A stretch of DNA of 64,000 bases from Saprospiraceae bacterium (GCA_021739645.1 JAIPBL010000002.1:121082-185081); one strand, 5' to 3'. Numbered from the stretch's first letter, positions 8,661 through 17,789 are shown. Program-made: numbers and translations. Notes: a model not told the origin generated them from the letters alone.

Positions 8661-11501
8661 TCATTCAGGTGTTTTCAAATAATTCCCCGGCGTTGCACCG
8701 AACTGGCCCTTGAAGCATTTTACAAAATAGGCGACACTGCCAAAGCCTGTTTCAAAGGCGATTTCGGAGACGGTTCCCGCATTCTGGCGGAGCAGGTCGG
8801 CGGCCCGCTGTAGCCGCACGGACTGGATGAACTGGTTGGTGGACTGGTTGAGCAATGCCCGTAGTTTTCGGTTCAGGTTGGGGCGACTCATGCCGATGTC
8901 ATGGGCGAGGGTTTCGAGGTCGAAACTTTCATTGGACATGTTGGCCTCCACGATTTGCAGGGCTTTTTCCAAGAAGGCTTTGTCCACGGAATTGGTGGAA
9001 ATCTCGCTCGGCTTGAGCGAGATGGCCGCCGCAAACCGCTCCCGCAACTGCTGCCTGCTCTGGATGAGGTTTTGCACCCGCACGAGCAGTTCCTTCGAGT
9101 CGAAAGGCTTCACGAGGTAGTCGTCGGCTCCGGTTCCCAATCCTTCCAGTTTTTCCTCCAACGCAGCTTTTGCGGTCAGCAAAATTATGGGGATATGGCT
9201 GGTGCGGATATCCGTTTTTAAGGTAGCGCAGACCTCATGCCCATCTCTTTTGGGCATCATCACATCGCTGATGATGAGGTCGGGCAATTTGTCAATGGCT
9301 TTCCTGATACCCTCCTCGCCGTCTTTTGCCTCGATGGTGCGATAGGTGGGTTCGAGGCGCTGGCGGATGAAGAAACGCACGTCGTCGTTGTCTTCAACGA
9401 TTAAAATCCGCTGGGCGGAGCGGGTGTTTCCCGTCGTTTCCTGTGGGGCGGCCTCCTCCAAAATTGGTGTCAGTTTTTCAACTGGTTCGCCCAGTTTTTG
9501 CGCTGGGTTCAGCGGCACTATCTGGCTGGGCTGCAAGTGCTGGCTGCCCATCGGGAACCGCAGCCGAAAAGTGGCTCCCTTCCCCACCCTGCTTTCTACT
9601 TCGATGGTGCCGCTGTGCAATTGCACCAGTTCCTTGGTCAGTGGCAGGCCAATGCCACTGCCTTCCTGCACGTCGTTCCGGCCCAGGTCGGCTTGGAAAA
9701 AACGGTCGAAGATATGCGGCAGGTCTTTCGAAGAAATGCCTTTCCCTGTGTCTGTGATGGCAATGACCGCCCAATTGTTTTCTTTTTTCAATTGGATGGA
9801 AACCTGCCCGCCCGGCTCGGTGAACTTGAAGGCATTGGACAGCAGGTTGTAGAATATTTTCTCCATTTTGTCCCGATCGAAATGAAGCGGAAAGTCCGTC
9901 TCCAGGCAGTCCAATTTCATGGAAATATGCTTTTGCGAAGCAAGCGAGTCGTAGGAATGCAGGACTCCTTTCAGGAATGGCAAAAAATCCTCTTCACTTG
10001 CCTGCAAGGTCATCTTGCCTGCCTCCAGTTTCGATAGGTCGAGCAGTTGGTTGACGAGGCGGAGCTGGCGTTGGGCATTTCGCTGCGCCATTTTGAGCAA
10101 TTCCTGGTCGGTCGGGTCGGTGGTTTTTTCCAGCACCTGCTGAAGCGGCCCCATCATCAGGGTGAGCGGGGTGCGGAACTCATGGGAGATATTGGCAAAG
10201 AAGCGGGACTTGAGTTTGTCGAGTTCTTCGAGTTGCTGTTTCTGTTGTCTGATGGCGTTTATTTTGTCAAAAAGGCCGTAGAACAACACGCCGGAAAAGA
10301 GTACCGTGCCGAATTGGAAGCTGTTGCGGAAGGTCCAAGCATTGGCAGGTATCAGTTCCATTAAGGAAAGGGAGTCGAGTACAGCGCCCACTATTAAAAT
10401 AATGCTGGAAACCAATAATATACGGGCTGATTTATCCTTCTTTTTGACGAGGTATAGGATGATGGCGAATATCATCACAATCCAACCCAACAATAAGAAA
10501 TTGAAGTACCATCTTGCCGTGTACACATCGAATCCCAGTAGTTTGACAATATGGATTATTGTAGCGCCAAAGACCGTGAACGCCCCAAACACCCGGTACA
10601 TTACAGGCATATTTTTGGGCAATTGGAGGTATTGGCTCACAAACAAAAACATGAAAACCAAAATCCCAGAGGAAGCACCTTGTCCAATGATGAAATCCCG
10701 GGCACTGGATTGATAGGACAGGAAGGTGCCCAACACCCAATTCTGGTGCATGAAAAACACGATAAAACTCAGTACCAAAAATGCGAAATAGACAAAGACC
10801 CGCTCCCGGAACATACCGAACATGAAGAAGCTGACAAAGCAGAACAGGAGCATGATGCCCGCATAGAAAAACTGCGTGGAAAACGCTTCTATCGTCCTTT
10901 TGACAATCGGCTGGCCGGGCACAAGCGTTAGCCTTTGCCAATTCGGGAATTGGTAATCGCCTGTAAAAACCGTCCTGAAATAATAAACCCTGGAGGCTCC
11001 TGCCTCCAAACTGAAAGGGATATAATTGTACTTGAAACGCATGATTTTCTTGACGGGGTCTATCGCCGCCCCGGTCAGTTCCTCGCCTACCATTTTCCCA
11101 TCATGCACGGTATAAACCCAAGCCGAATCGGCGAAGGCATGCACCTCGAAATAATAATGCCGGGCCTTGTGACTGTTGTTGACCAATTGAATCCTGAACC
11201 AGCCCACGAATGCACCAACAGTTGATGACGCCGAACTAGCTGGTTGGAAATCTGCATCGGACGAATTGAGGAGGGATTGGATGGTGTACTGCCTGCTCGA
11301 ATCGTTGAGCACCGTCACGGAGTCGCCCAAGCGCACAATTTCTTCCGTGTCATCCCTAAAAACATACGTTGGAATTGGCTCCGAGGAATAAGCCCGCAGC
11401 GATAAAACAAGGCCAAGGAGCATCACAATAAACTTCTTCCATGAAAAAAACGGTGGGCTCCCACTTTTCTTAGCTGCTTTATTTAACCCAAAAACTTGCA
11501 T
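8661..11501 (-). CDS. hybrid sensor kinase, 7TM-DISM + HisKA + HATPase + receiver + AraC
   Basis: 946 residues combine sensing and gene control. After a signal/anchor (about 22-38) comes a 7TMR-DISM extracellular beta domain (about 45-195) and seven membrane helices (about 210-415). A HisKA domain with His440 in FANISHEFRTPLT, a HATPase domain (N box near 552, G box GSGIGLPL near 614) and a receiver domain (about 698-815, Asp746 in LIISDVMMP) follow. The C-terminus is an AraC-type helix-turn-helix domain (about 845-946). Such one-gene systems often control polysaccharide use in Bacteroidota. The DISM sensor type suggests a small or carbohydrate ligand. It has no obvious target operon next to it. 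Confidence 0.93.
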   Translation of the reverse strand: MQVFGLNKAAKKSGSPPFFSWKKFIVMLLGLVLSLRAYSSEPIPTYVFRDDTEEIVRLGDSVTVLNDSSRQYTIQSLLNSSDADFQPASSASSTVGAFVGWFRIQLVNNSHKARHYYFEVHAFADSAWVYTVHDGKMVGEELTGAAIDPVKKIMRFKYNYIPFSLEAGASRVYYFRTVFTGDYQFPNWQRLTLVPGQPIVKRTIEAFSTQFFYAGIMLLFCFVSFFMFGMFRERVFVYFAFLVLSFIVFFMHQNWVLGTFLSYQSSARDFIIGQGASSGILVFMFLFVSQYLQLPKNMPVMYRVFGAFTVFGATIIHIVKLLGFDVYTARWYFNFLLLGWIVMIFAIILYLVKKKDKSARILLVSSIILIVGAVLDSLSLMELIPANAWTFRNSFQFGTVLFSGVLFYGLFDKINAIRQQKQQLEELDKLKSRFFANISHEFRTPLTLMMGPLQQVLEKTTDPTDQELLKMAQRNAQRQLRLVNQLLDLSKLEAGKMTLQASEEDFLPFLKGVLHSYDSLASQKHISMKLDCLETDFPLHFDRDKMEKIFYNLLSNAFKFTEPGGQVSIQLKKENNWAVIAITDTGKGISSKDLPHIFDRFFQADLGRNDVQEGSGIGLPLTKELVQLHSGTIEVESRVGKGATFRLRFPMGSQHLQPSQIVPLNPAQKLGEPVEKLTPILEEAAPQETTGNTRSAQRILIVEDNDDVRFFIRQRLEPTYRTIEAKDGEEGIRKAIDKLPDLIISDVMMPKRDGHEVCATLKTDIRTSHIPIILLTAKAALEEKLEGLGTGADDYLVKPFDSKELLVRVQNLIQSRQQLRERFAAAISLKPSEISTNSVDKAFLEKALQIVEANMSNESFDLETLAHDIGMSRPNLNRKLRALLNQSTNQFIQSVRLQRAADLLRQNAGTVSEIAFETGFGSVAYFVKCFKGQFGATPGNYLKTPE

Positions 11502-11859
11502 AGTAGCTTTCGTTATTCCAGAGGCGAATTGTTTTGTGCAGGGTTTTGGGGAAATGACAAAGATGGAAAATTAAGCTGGGTTGGCAAGTTCAATTCAAGC
11601 TTCGGCAATGCCCAATCCTTGGCCAATTTGCAATCCCTCCCGTTGTTTTTTCTTTGTCCAGTTTCCATCTTTTTTCAAAAAATCCTGTAAATAAGAGGGT
11701 TTGAGCGGATTCTTATACCATCTGATCCGATTTTGCTACCGTCAAAAAGGCCTGCTGCACAATCTTTGTCCCCAGAAATTATTAACAAAAAAAACGAGCA
11801 GGGCGAAAGCGGATACCTCCTCTCAGATTTGCCGTTTTAAACAAACCATCACTAAATTT
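11502..11859. other. 358-base divergent intergenic region
   Basis: It lies between the hybrid kinase (minus) and the T9SS protein gene at 11860 (plus). An open frame from a TTG at 11701 runs into the plus-strand gene, but the extension looks non-coding. Promoters for both genes should be here. None stood out clearly, and no repeat was found. Confidence 0.4.
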
Positions 11860-13041
11860 ATGAAAAAATCAAATCTACATTTCAGTCTATTCGTGGCCAT
11901 GATGGCTACCACATTTACCTGCTGGTCGCAGGTTACCATCGAGTTGGATGACTTCCCAAGACAAGCCGGGTTCTTGGACACCATCATCCGGGCGAACCCC
12001 GCCAATGTCTTTGCACCGAGCGAAGGCGCCGATCAAACTTGGGATTATTCGGCACTGGGGCAGGCAGCGCTATTAACCAACCAGTGGTTCGATGCTGCTG
12101 GCGACCTCGACTTTCCCAATGCCTTGAATTACGAAGAAGAAGACCTGTCATTTCAGGGATTCATCATTCCAGGGCTGAGCTTTGAGGCACTTGACAATGA
12201 CGGCTGGTACGAGCCAGGGCGGTACCTTTCGGACGTGATTTACCCCATCTCGGCCATCACGGGCGGCCCCAATGACTCGCTGCGATTTGTCGGCGGCAAG
12301 GTAGAATATGGCGAACGTATCAATACCATCCAGTTTCCAATGAATTACGGCGATGAATGGGAGGGAAACCGAACGGAGATTGTCAATTATGAGCTGACCG
12401 TGGCCGCATTTGGGTTGAACAAAACGCCGGGCCAGCGGAAGCGGTTCGGGTACGAACACCGGAAGGTCGTAGGTTATGGCCAGTTGACTATCCCAGATTT
12501 TGATGGGTCGGCGGGTGCGCCGATGGAGGTGCTGCTGCTGAAAGTGAACCGCTCCAATGTTGACAGCATATACTTGGGAGGTGCGCCTGCACCACAAGCG
12601 CTCATGGCTGCTTTTGGACTGACGCAGGGGTCTATGGCTGCCGATAGTTTCTATGTTTTCTACCGGCCAGCTTTTGGTGCACCTGCGTTGAACGTCAATT
12701 TGCCGGACAATTCGGGAGGTCTCACCGCATTTTATCGGCCACAAAGCCTATCCCTTTTTTCTGCGGTGAAGGAACCTTCACTGACCGCCTACCAGTGTTT
12801 CCCCAACCCAATTGCGGGTGGTGAAACGCTGACGCTTCAATCAGAGACACCAGTAAATGCAGGGCATTTCCGGCTAATGAACTTAATGGGACAAGTCGTT
12901 TTCAGCACGGACATTAAGCCCGAATTGAGCAATCAAATCCAAGTCAAAATGCCAAACCAAATGATGGCTGGCCTCTGCCTGTACCAGGTTTTGGATGCCA
13001 ATGGCACCTTGCTTGGCGCTGGGAAGTTGCAGGTACAGTAA
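11860..13041 (+). CDS. T9SS-secreted protein, type A sorting domain
   Basis: Start at the ATG at 11860 (MKKSNLHFSLFVAMMATTFTCWSQ), which gives a signal peptide. The open frame upstream begins with TTG and has no signal features. 393 residues. The central part is beta-rich with no recognised catalytic motif. The C-terminal 90 residues form a type A T9SS sorting domain: YQCFPNPIAGGETLTLQS, a middle LMNLMGQVVFS strand and the end GLCLYQVLDANGTLLGAGKL. The protein should be exported across the outer membrane and attached to the surface or released. A hairpin terminator follows within 6 bases. Confidence 0.85.
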   Translation: MKKSNLHFSLFVAMMATTFTCWSQVTIELDDFPRQAGFLDTIIRANPANVFAPSEGADQTWDYSALGQAALLTNQWFDAAGDLDFPNALNYEEEDLSFQGFIIPGLSFEALDNDGWYEPGRYLSDVIYPISAITGGPNDSLRFVGGKVEYGERINTIQFPMNYGDEWEGNRTEIVNYELTVAAFGLNKTPGQRKRFGYEHRKVVGYGQLTIPDFDGSAGAPMEVLLLKVNRSNVDSIYLGGAPAPQALMAAFGLTQGSMAADSFYVFYRPAFGAPALNVNLPDNSGGLTAFYRPQSLSLFSAVKEPSLTAYQCFPNPIAGGETLTLQSETPVNAGHFRLMNLMGQVVFSTDIKPELSNQIQVKMPNQMMAGLCLYQVLDANGTLLGAGKLQVQ

Positions 13042-13045
13042 CCTG

Positions 13046-13076
13046 AAAAGGGGGCAATTTGAAGTTGCCCCCTTTT
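13046..13076. terminator. bidirectional hairpin terminator
   Basis: A perfect 12-base stem, AAAAGGGGGCAA paired with TTGCCCCCTTTT, around a 7-base loop. It sits between convergent genes 11860-13041 and 13108-14403, with T-rich ends on both strands. Confidence 0.8.
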
Positions 13077-13107
13077 CTACTATTTCATTCATCCAGTTCC
13101 AGTCAAC

Positions 13108-14403
13108 TCATTTTGCAATCGGAATCACGCTCAACAGCTTCAAATCCGACGGATTGTTGAAATCAAATTGATAGAATCCATCCTCGCCGATGACCATCGC
13201 TACATTGGAACTACCGGGCAGCGAAATCACATCTTGGGCGAAGAAATTTTCGGCCTTGTCCAGCAGGTGGTCTCCCACAGTTTCTGGATTGGTATTGTCA
13301 TAAATCTCCAGACCAAACATGCCCTCACAGAGCAGCAGGCTATTGCCTTTCACTGAGAGGCCGTGCGGGTTTTTCATCGCAAATGATTTTTTCAAAACCG
13401 GGTGCAGCAGGTCGGTGATGTCAATCACGTCGAGCTGGTTGGGGCCGGCGGAACCACAGGAACTGCCGTCCCAGAGCGTCACGTAAGCATAATTGCCCTG
13501 CACAAAAACGGGGTCGCAAGCCCTGGCATGTTCAAAAACACTGAGCTGCACGGGGTTCAGCGGGTTGGAATTGTCGTAGATGTACATGCCCACGTTGGAG
13601 CCGACGAACAGCTTGTCGCCATACGGGAACAGCGTTTCGAGGTGGACGCCGATGCCTACCGTGCTGGCATGAGTCGGATTGGTCGGATTAGTCAGGTCGT
13701 AGATGTTCAGGTCATAGCCATCGTGCTGGATGGTGTAGAGATAGTCACCGATAATGGTAAAATGCGAAAGCGAGCCGCCGATGCCCACGTTGCCCCCGCT
13801 GCTGCTTTCGGAGGAATTGGCCAACGCAAGATCAAAAGCGACATCATCCATGCCAAAGCCACCCTTGAACCATCCACCATTGTAATGGCGCAAATCGCCC
13901 TGCTCGTCGCAATCCATCACCTCTGTCACCTGGGTTTCTTTGTATTCCACAATGATTTGGTTGTTGGCGATGTCCATCCACAGCGGTTGCAGGACGTTTT
14001 CGGCACGGCCATCCACCACGTAGCTGTTCAGGTTGATGACCAGCAAATCCACATAGCTGTTGACAAACAAATAGTCGTCCTTGATGGCCAGGTCGGAAAT
14101 GCCGGGTACTTTGATGAAGTCCGTGTTCACGGGGTAGGCCGGGTTGCTGTTGTCAATAACGTGGACGCCCTCGCCCGATTCCACGATGAACATCCGGTTG
14201 TTGTAATAATTGATTTGGCCGGGAGTCTTGAGTTCCCTCGGCGCTTCCCGCACAGCAGTGCCGCTGTGCACTTCTTCCAAAGATTTGTAAACGGGGTCAA
14301 TGCGGGTGTAGGTGATGGTGCGCTCGCACTTGTCCTTGAAGCAGCTTTGGAAAGTGAGTGCTGTCATGGAAAGTAGTACGAGAAGGAATGGAAATTTTTT
14401 CAT
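13108..14403 (-). CDS. LVIVD-repeat beta-propeller lipoprotein
   Basis: 431 residues with lipobox FQSC (Cys about residue 21). The body consists of repeated blades with a HVIDNSNPAYP, NIYDLTNPTNPTH, YIYDNSNPLNPV, DVIDITDLLHPV or EIYDNTNPETVG core. This is the LVIVD-repeat pattern of a surface or periplasmic beta-propeller, each blade followed by a YLFVNSY/YAYVTLW-like strand. Such proteins have no assigned enzyme activity and are thought to be binding scaffolds. It is monocistronic and convergent with the T9SS gene. Confidence 0.85.
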   Translation of the reverse strand: MKKFPFLLVLLSMTALTFQSCFKDKCERTITYTRIDPVYKSLEEVHSGTAVREAPRELKTPGQINYYNNRMFIVESGEGVHVIDNSNPAYPVNTDFIKVPGISDLAIKDDYLFVNSYVDLLVINLNSYVVDGRAENVLQPLWMDIANNQIIVEYKETQVTEVMDCDEQGDLRHYNGGWFKGGFGMDDVAFDLALANSSESSSGGNVGIGGSLSHFTIIGDYLYTIQHDGYDLNIYDLTNPTNPTHASTVGIGVHLETLFPYGDKLFVGSNVGMYIYDNSNPLNPVQLSVFEHARACDPVFVQGNYAYVTLWDGSSCGSAGPNQLDVIDITDLLHPVLKKSFAMKNPHGLSVKGNSLLLCEGMFGLEIYDNTNPETVGDHLLDKAENFFAQDVISLPGSSNVAMVIGEDGFYQFDFNNPSDLKLLSVIPIAK

Positions 14404-14542
14404 GATATTTTCTTTTTGATTGGTTGAAAAATTGGCTTCAATAAGAATTGAGTGCGTCTCTTTTCTTCAACTCAGAAGACAGTGGGAGGGGTGGAATGGG
14501 TTGGGTGAGTGGGCGAATTTGTGACAGCGGGCTGTTTTAAAA

Positions 14543-15202
14543 TCAATTTTCCAATTCAAATACCCGCCCCATCCAATCCACAAATGAATCTGCGGCAAGG
14601 GCCTTGGCATCAAAATAACCTGCTTGTATGGCCGCACCAATCGGCCTTCCCGGTTCTTTTTGCCAAGCAAGCCAAGTATGCACCAATGCTTTTTGTTTGC
14701 GGATGAGACTGAACTTGCAAAAATCAGTTTTGTGCAGGTTTTCAACCGTTTCATTGGCATGAAGCCAAAGCTTGTCCGCTTGAGGTGCCAATTTTGCAAT
14801 GAAATGCTCCAAATAACCTGTGCTGATGTTGTCCGGCATGACCCAGATGCCGATGGTCAACGAGGGAAGAATTTCGATGACGATACCATTGGCGGTGGGA
14901 CTATAAGGGGATAAATCAAAGTCCGGGAACTGTTCGTGCAGGATGTTTTTCAAGGTCCCCCAACGATGCGCTGCGCCTTGTTCGTCGGCATCCAAAATGA
15001 TACCGATGCGGTTCAGGGCTGGATCTTCGAGTGCATTTTTAAAAGCGGTAACAGCTTGGTTGTAACTGCCTGCCGATTTGGCAAACTTATCAATAAACTC
15101 CTGTTTGTCGGAGTATCCTTTAGGCGGTGGCAGCTTACGCTTTATGCAAATCTCGGAGACCACAATGGCATCCGAACCTTCAACGATGAGTTGTTGTGCC
15201 AT
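14543..15202 (-). CDS. TOPRIM-like DUF3226 protein
   Basis: 219 residues. The N-terminus reads LIVEGSDAIVV and is followed by IGIILDADEQG. These fit the TOPRIM signature: Glu8 in the VEG strand and Asp71/Asp73 in the DxD motif. Size and sequence agree with the DUF3226 family, usually encoded beside an AAA ATPase of the OLD/RecF kind. Here the ATPase gene lies directly upstream, with six bases between its stop and this start, so the two are surely co-transcribed. TOPRIM domains bind divalent metal and cut or join nucleic acid. In defence systems such as PARIS and Gabija a TOPRIM part acts with an ATPase. A nuclease or effector role here is inferred. Confidence 0.8.
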   Translation of the reverse strand: MAQQLIVEGSDAIVVSEICIKRKLPPPKGYSDKQEFIDKFAKSAGSYNQAVTAFKNALEDPALNRIGIILDADEQGAAHRWGTLKNILHEQFPDFDLSPYSPTANGIVIEILPSLTIGIWVMPDNISTGYLEHFIAKLAPQADKLWLHANETVENLHKTDFCKFSLIRKQKALVHTWLAWQKEPGRPIGAAIQAGYFDAKALAADSFVDWMGRVFELEN

Positions 15203-15208
15203 ATAAGT

Positions 15209-16177
15209 TTAGCGGGTTTCGAGGTGAATTTCGAGGGATTGTTCAAGCCGCTGCATGTCATATACCTGAGCTTCATGTACGCCCAGCCTATCGAATTGAA
15301 GGCGCAGGAAAGTGGCCTCTTTTTCATACTGCGGCCTTGACGCCACATAATAGAAATTGCGCACAGTGTCTTGGCTGTGGGTGGTGGCGAAAACTTGAAT
15401 GTCCCATTTGGTGGCATATTCAAATACCATTTCCCATAATTTCTTTTGGACGGAATGGTGGAGACCAGCTTCGAATTCGTCAATTAGTAACATTTTGCCT
15501 TTGGCGCTGACTAAGCCGATTGCCAAAGTGAGCATCCTTTGAACACCATCCCCGAGCGAAGAGAGTGGGACAGGGTTTTCTTCACCTTGTAGCCTTACTA
15601 ATATAGCCCCGCCTGTCATATCCATACGTATTAGTCTTGGCTCAACAGTTGATTTTAATATTTCAATTACATCGTCTTCCAGTGGCCTCAACACAATATT
15701 TTTCCAAAGATTTTCAAGATTTAAAAGTTCAAAATTGAAAGGAATATAAATTGCTTTATCCAAAGGATTGTCGGCTATATAATTGGCTTTTAAACTTAAC
15801 TTCGCATCGCCATCAGGGTATTTATCAGCGTCAAAAACAAAATAATCAAACGAAATTTTTTCATAGTTTTTTTCTCTTACAATCAATAATCTGTTGATTT
15901 GAATATTTACTTCAGCATCAGCTCCATCCTTTCTAAATACTTTCCTGTTAAATAACGCCTCATAAGATGAATCCCAAGAAGGAGTAAACTGTCCCCTATT
16001 TTTTAAAATATTATTCACTACGGTCGCTTCTCCCCTTGCCGCCAAAATCCGCAACGCCTCCAACATCGCCGTTTTCCCCGCATTGTTCTTCCCGGCAATC
16101 AGGTTCACCCGGTGCAGGCCCTTTATCTCGATGTCCTCGAAGACCTGAAAATTTTTGATGTGCAACGTTTCTATCAT
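15209..16177 (-). CDS. AAA/ABC-type ATPase, OLD/RecF-like, partner of the TOPRIM protein
   Basis: 322 residues. The N-terminus has the IETLHIKNFQVFEDIEI strand typical of SMC/RecF-like ATPases and Walker A GKNNAGKT (about 30-37). The C-terminal half has an ABC-like signature SLGDGVQRML, Walker B KMLLIDEFEAGLHH and a switch His in FATTHSQDTV. The central insert is larger in charged residues and has lower GC than its surroundings. It is shorter than full OLD nucleases and lacks their own TOPRIM domain, which is supplied by the next gene in the operon. The pair resembles two-component ATPase/TOPRIM defence modules. ATPase call is firm; biological role inferred. Confidence 0.88.
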   Translation of the reverse strand: MIETLHIKNFQVFEDIEIKGLHRVNLIAGKNNAGKTAMLEALRILAARGEATVVNNILKNRGQFTPSWDSSYEALFNRKVFRKDGADAEVNIQINRLLIVREKNYEKISFDYFVFDADKYPDGDAKLSLKANYIADNPLDKAIYIPFNFELLNLENLWKNIVLRPLEDDVIEILKSTVEPRLIRMDMTGGAILVRLQGEENPVPLSSLGDGVQRMLTLAIGLVSAKGKMLLIDEFEAGLHHSVQKKLWEMVFEYATKWDIQVFATTHSQDTVRNFYYVASRPQYEKEATFLRLQFDRLGVHEAQVYDMQRLEQSLEIHLETR

Positions 16178-16347
16178 AACTGAATGGCTTTATGGGTCAA
16201 AAGTAGGGAATTTTGAAGACCGATTCCGCCTTGCCAAGCAATTGTTCTTGCCAGCAAATTGTACGTGGATAAATCCCAAGCTGATAAACAGTTTTTCATT
16301 TTGTTTGTGTACCCTTCTGACCACGATTTTTTCAAAACACACCCACC

Positions 16348-16443
16348 ATGCAAACAAACTACGACGCCATCGTCATAGGCTCAGGCGGCTGGACCGCAAA
16401 AGAACTTTACGAAAGAGGCTGCAACATCGAACACAAAACTTGA
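16348..16443 (+). pseudogene. remnant of a GMC-family oxidoreductase N-terminus
   Basis: A 31-codon frame reads MQTNYDAIVIGSGGWTAKEL then YERGCNIEHKT and stops. This is recognisable as the FAD-binding start of a Bacteroidota GMC oxidoreductase, in which a longer glycine-rich YDAIVIGSG..GGWAAKEL..ERG.NIEH segment is expected. Short internal deletions have removed part of the dinucleotide-binding loop and the second beta strand. No downstream remainder of the gene is visible. It lies between the ATPase/TOPRIM pair and the GIY-YIG gene. Confidence 0.65.
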
Positions 16444-16511
16444 AGGAGGTTTTACGAACCAAAGCCATATTGCAGACGTTTGCCATGCTTACATCAAAAT
16501 CCACCGCATCC

Positions 16512-16859
16512 ATGACACGAAAAGAACTCATCAACGACTACAAGCACCTGAAGCCCCGCATCGGCGTGTTCCAAATCCGAAACACCGCCAACGGCAAGGT
16601 CTTCATCGAAGGCAGCACCAACCTCGACAAAATCTGGAACCGCCACCGCACGGAACTCCGCTTCGGTAGCCACCGCAACAAGCCCCTGCAACAGGACTGG
16701 GCCGCCTTCGGCGAAGCGAGTTTTGTCTTTGAAATCCTCTCGGAAATAGCGCAGCCGGAGGATGGGACGCCCTTCGATGCGAACCGGGAGATGAAGGGGC
16801 TGGAGAAGCTGTTTATGGAGGAGGTGCAGCCGTTTGGGGAGCGAGGGTATCATGCGTAA
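16512..16859 (+). CDS. GIY-YIG nuclease-family protein
   Basis: The ATG at 16512 (MTRKELINDYK) is chosen because the family begins there. The longer open frame to 16155 reads through unrelated DNA and the GMC remnant. 115 residues. GVFQIRNTANGKVFIEGSTN is a diverged GIY-YIG core in which the usual YIG triplet has become FIEGS. Next come IWNRHRTELRFGSHRNKPLQ and a late FVFEILSE segment with the catalytic-type Glu, as in the short Bacteroidota GIY-YIG family. The stop codon TAA is the first triplet of a REP-like palindrome. Whether it cuts DNA is unknown. Confidence 0.75.
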   Translation: MTRKELINDYKHLKPRIGVFQIRNTANGKVFIEGSTNLDKIWNRHRTELRFGSHRNKPLQQDWAAFGEASFVFEILSEIAQPEDGTPFDANREMKGLEKLFMEEVQPFGERGYHA

Positions 16860-16878
16860 CACGGACTGCCAGTCCGTG
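16857..16878 (+). repeat. TAA-palindrome copy 1 (forms the GIY-YIG stop codon)
   Basis: TAA followed by CACGGACT-GCC-AGTCCGTG, a perfect 8-base inverted repeat, then CTTTCCCAC. The TAA is the stop codon of 16512-16859. Confidence 0.85.
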
Positions 16879-16998
16879 CTTTCCCACAAGGCTCGATTAG
16901 TTTCAAAAATTTATCAACCCCATCCTTTTATCAAGCTCCATTCAGGGTTATCTTTGACAGTATTGACAAAAACCTACCTTCCAGCCCAACTTCATTGT

Positions 16999-17637
16999 AT
17001 GTCAAACACTCTTTACATCAAACTCCGCTACCGGGGCAAGCTCAAAGACCCCGCCGACGTGCAGGTGCTCATCCATGAAACGGAAGACATTTGCCGCTCG
17101 AACGGCTGGAAGTACCAGGTCTGGAACAAAGACTGGGCAAAGCCTCAAAGCCTGACCATGGAATTCACGGGCAGTGCCGTGGAATTCGAAGGACATGCAC
17201 CGCTCAAGGGCATCAGTTTCAGCATCGGCGAGTCCGAGACCGTGTGGCTCACCTTCCAACCGGACGGCGTGCTGCAATCCCTGATGACGCTGGCAGACCC
17301 TGGCTTCACCGCCACCGCAGCCGATGTGCCTTGGCAGCGGGTCAAGACGGGCTACGATGGTGCTGTCACCCACCTGGCCGTGTGCAAGCTCTTCCGCTAC
17401 CTCGCTGGCAAATACTTTGAGGTTTTCGAAGTGATGGACGAATCCGGCTACTGGGACCACGGCGACGACGACCGACTGACCGCTTGGATGAATGACTTCT
17501 CTCAGGCACAGCATCAACTGGACGAGGAAATGGGCGCCATTGATGCGGACAAGTCCCTCAGCCCTACAGAGAAACGGGACATGTCCTTCCGATTGCTCAA
17601 GGCTTTTGGGGAAAGGTTCCGGCCTGGGGGTGAGTAA
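16999..17637 (+). CDS. conserved-looking hypothetical protein
   Basis: Start at the ATG at 16999 (MSNTLYIKLRYRGKLKDPAD); the frame upstream carries repeat-derived sequence. 212 residues, soluble, no signal peptide. A long N-terminal alpha/beta part (residues 1-150) includes WKYQVWNKDWAK and a GISFSIGESETVWLTF strand. A charged, helical C-terminus ends DKSLSPTEKRDMSFRLLKAFG. No domain was recognised. The stop TAA is again the first triplet of the REP-like palindrome. Neighbouring repeats suggest local rearrangement. Confidence 0.6.
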   Translation: MSNTLYIKLRYRGKLKDPADVQVLIHETEDICRSNGWKYQVWNKDWAKPQSLTMEFTGSAVEFEGHAPLKGISFSIGESETVWLTFQPDGVLQSLMTLADPGFTATAADVPWQRVKTGYDGAVTHLAVCKLFRYLAGKYFEVFEVMDESGYWDHGDDDRLTAWMNDFSQAQHQLDEEMGAIDADKSLSPTEKRDMSFRLLKAFGERFRPGGE

Positions 17638-17656
17638 CACGGACTGCCAGTCCGTG
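17635..17656 (+). repeat. TAA-palindrome copy 2 (forms the stop codon of 16999-17637)
   Basis: TAA then CACGGACT-GCC-AGTCCGTG. It is followed by TTGACGGACGGCAGCACCTT, which recurs after copy 4 at 17800-17819, so a segment of about 50 bases is duplicated. Confidence 0.85.
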
Positions 17657-17699
17657 CTTCCCCACTTGACGGACGGCAGCACCTTGGGAAGTGCAAACG

Positions 17700-17721
17700 C
17701 ACGGTCTGGCAGACCGTGTTA
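17700..17721 (-). repeat. TAA-palindrome copy 3, reverse orientation
   Basis: CACGGTCT-GGC-AGACCGTG followed by TTA, so it reads TAA plus palindrome on the minus strand. The arm has a compensated base pair change relative to copies 1 and 2 (A to T in one arm, T to A in the other). No gene end is assigned to it. Confidence 0.75.
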
Positions 17722-17767
17722 CGGCGCTTCGGTGGCTGCGTGGACTATTTGGCAGGGAACGGGTGCG

Positions 17768-17789
17768 TAACACGGACTGCAAGTCCGTG
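17768..17789 (+). repeat. TAA-palindrome copy 4
   Basis: TAA then CACGGACT-GCA-AGTCCGTG. Only the loop differs from copies 1 and 2. It is part of a direct duplication with copy 2 (17635-17686 against 17768-17819). Confidence 0.8.

Noticed and set aside
17492..17770. Plus-strand frame of 92 codons ending in NTDCQSVL-like sequence
   Set aside because: It is an out-of-frame reading of the preceding hypothetical gene plus translated palindromic repeats.
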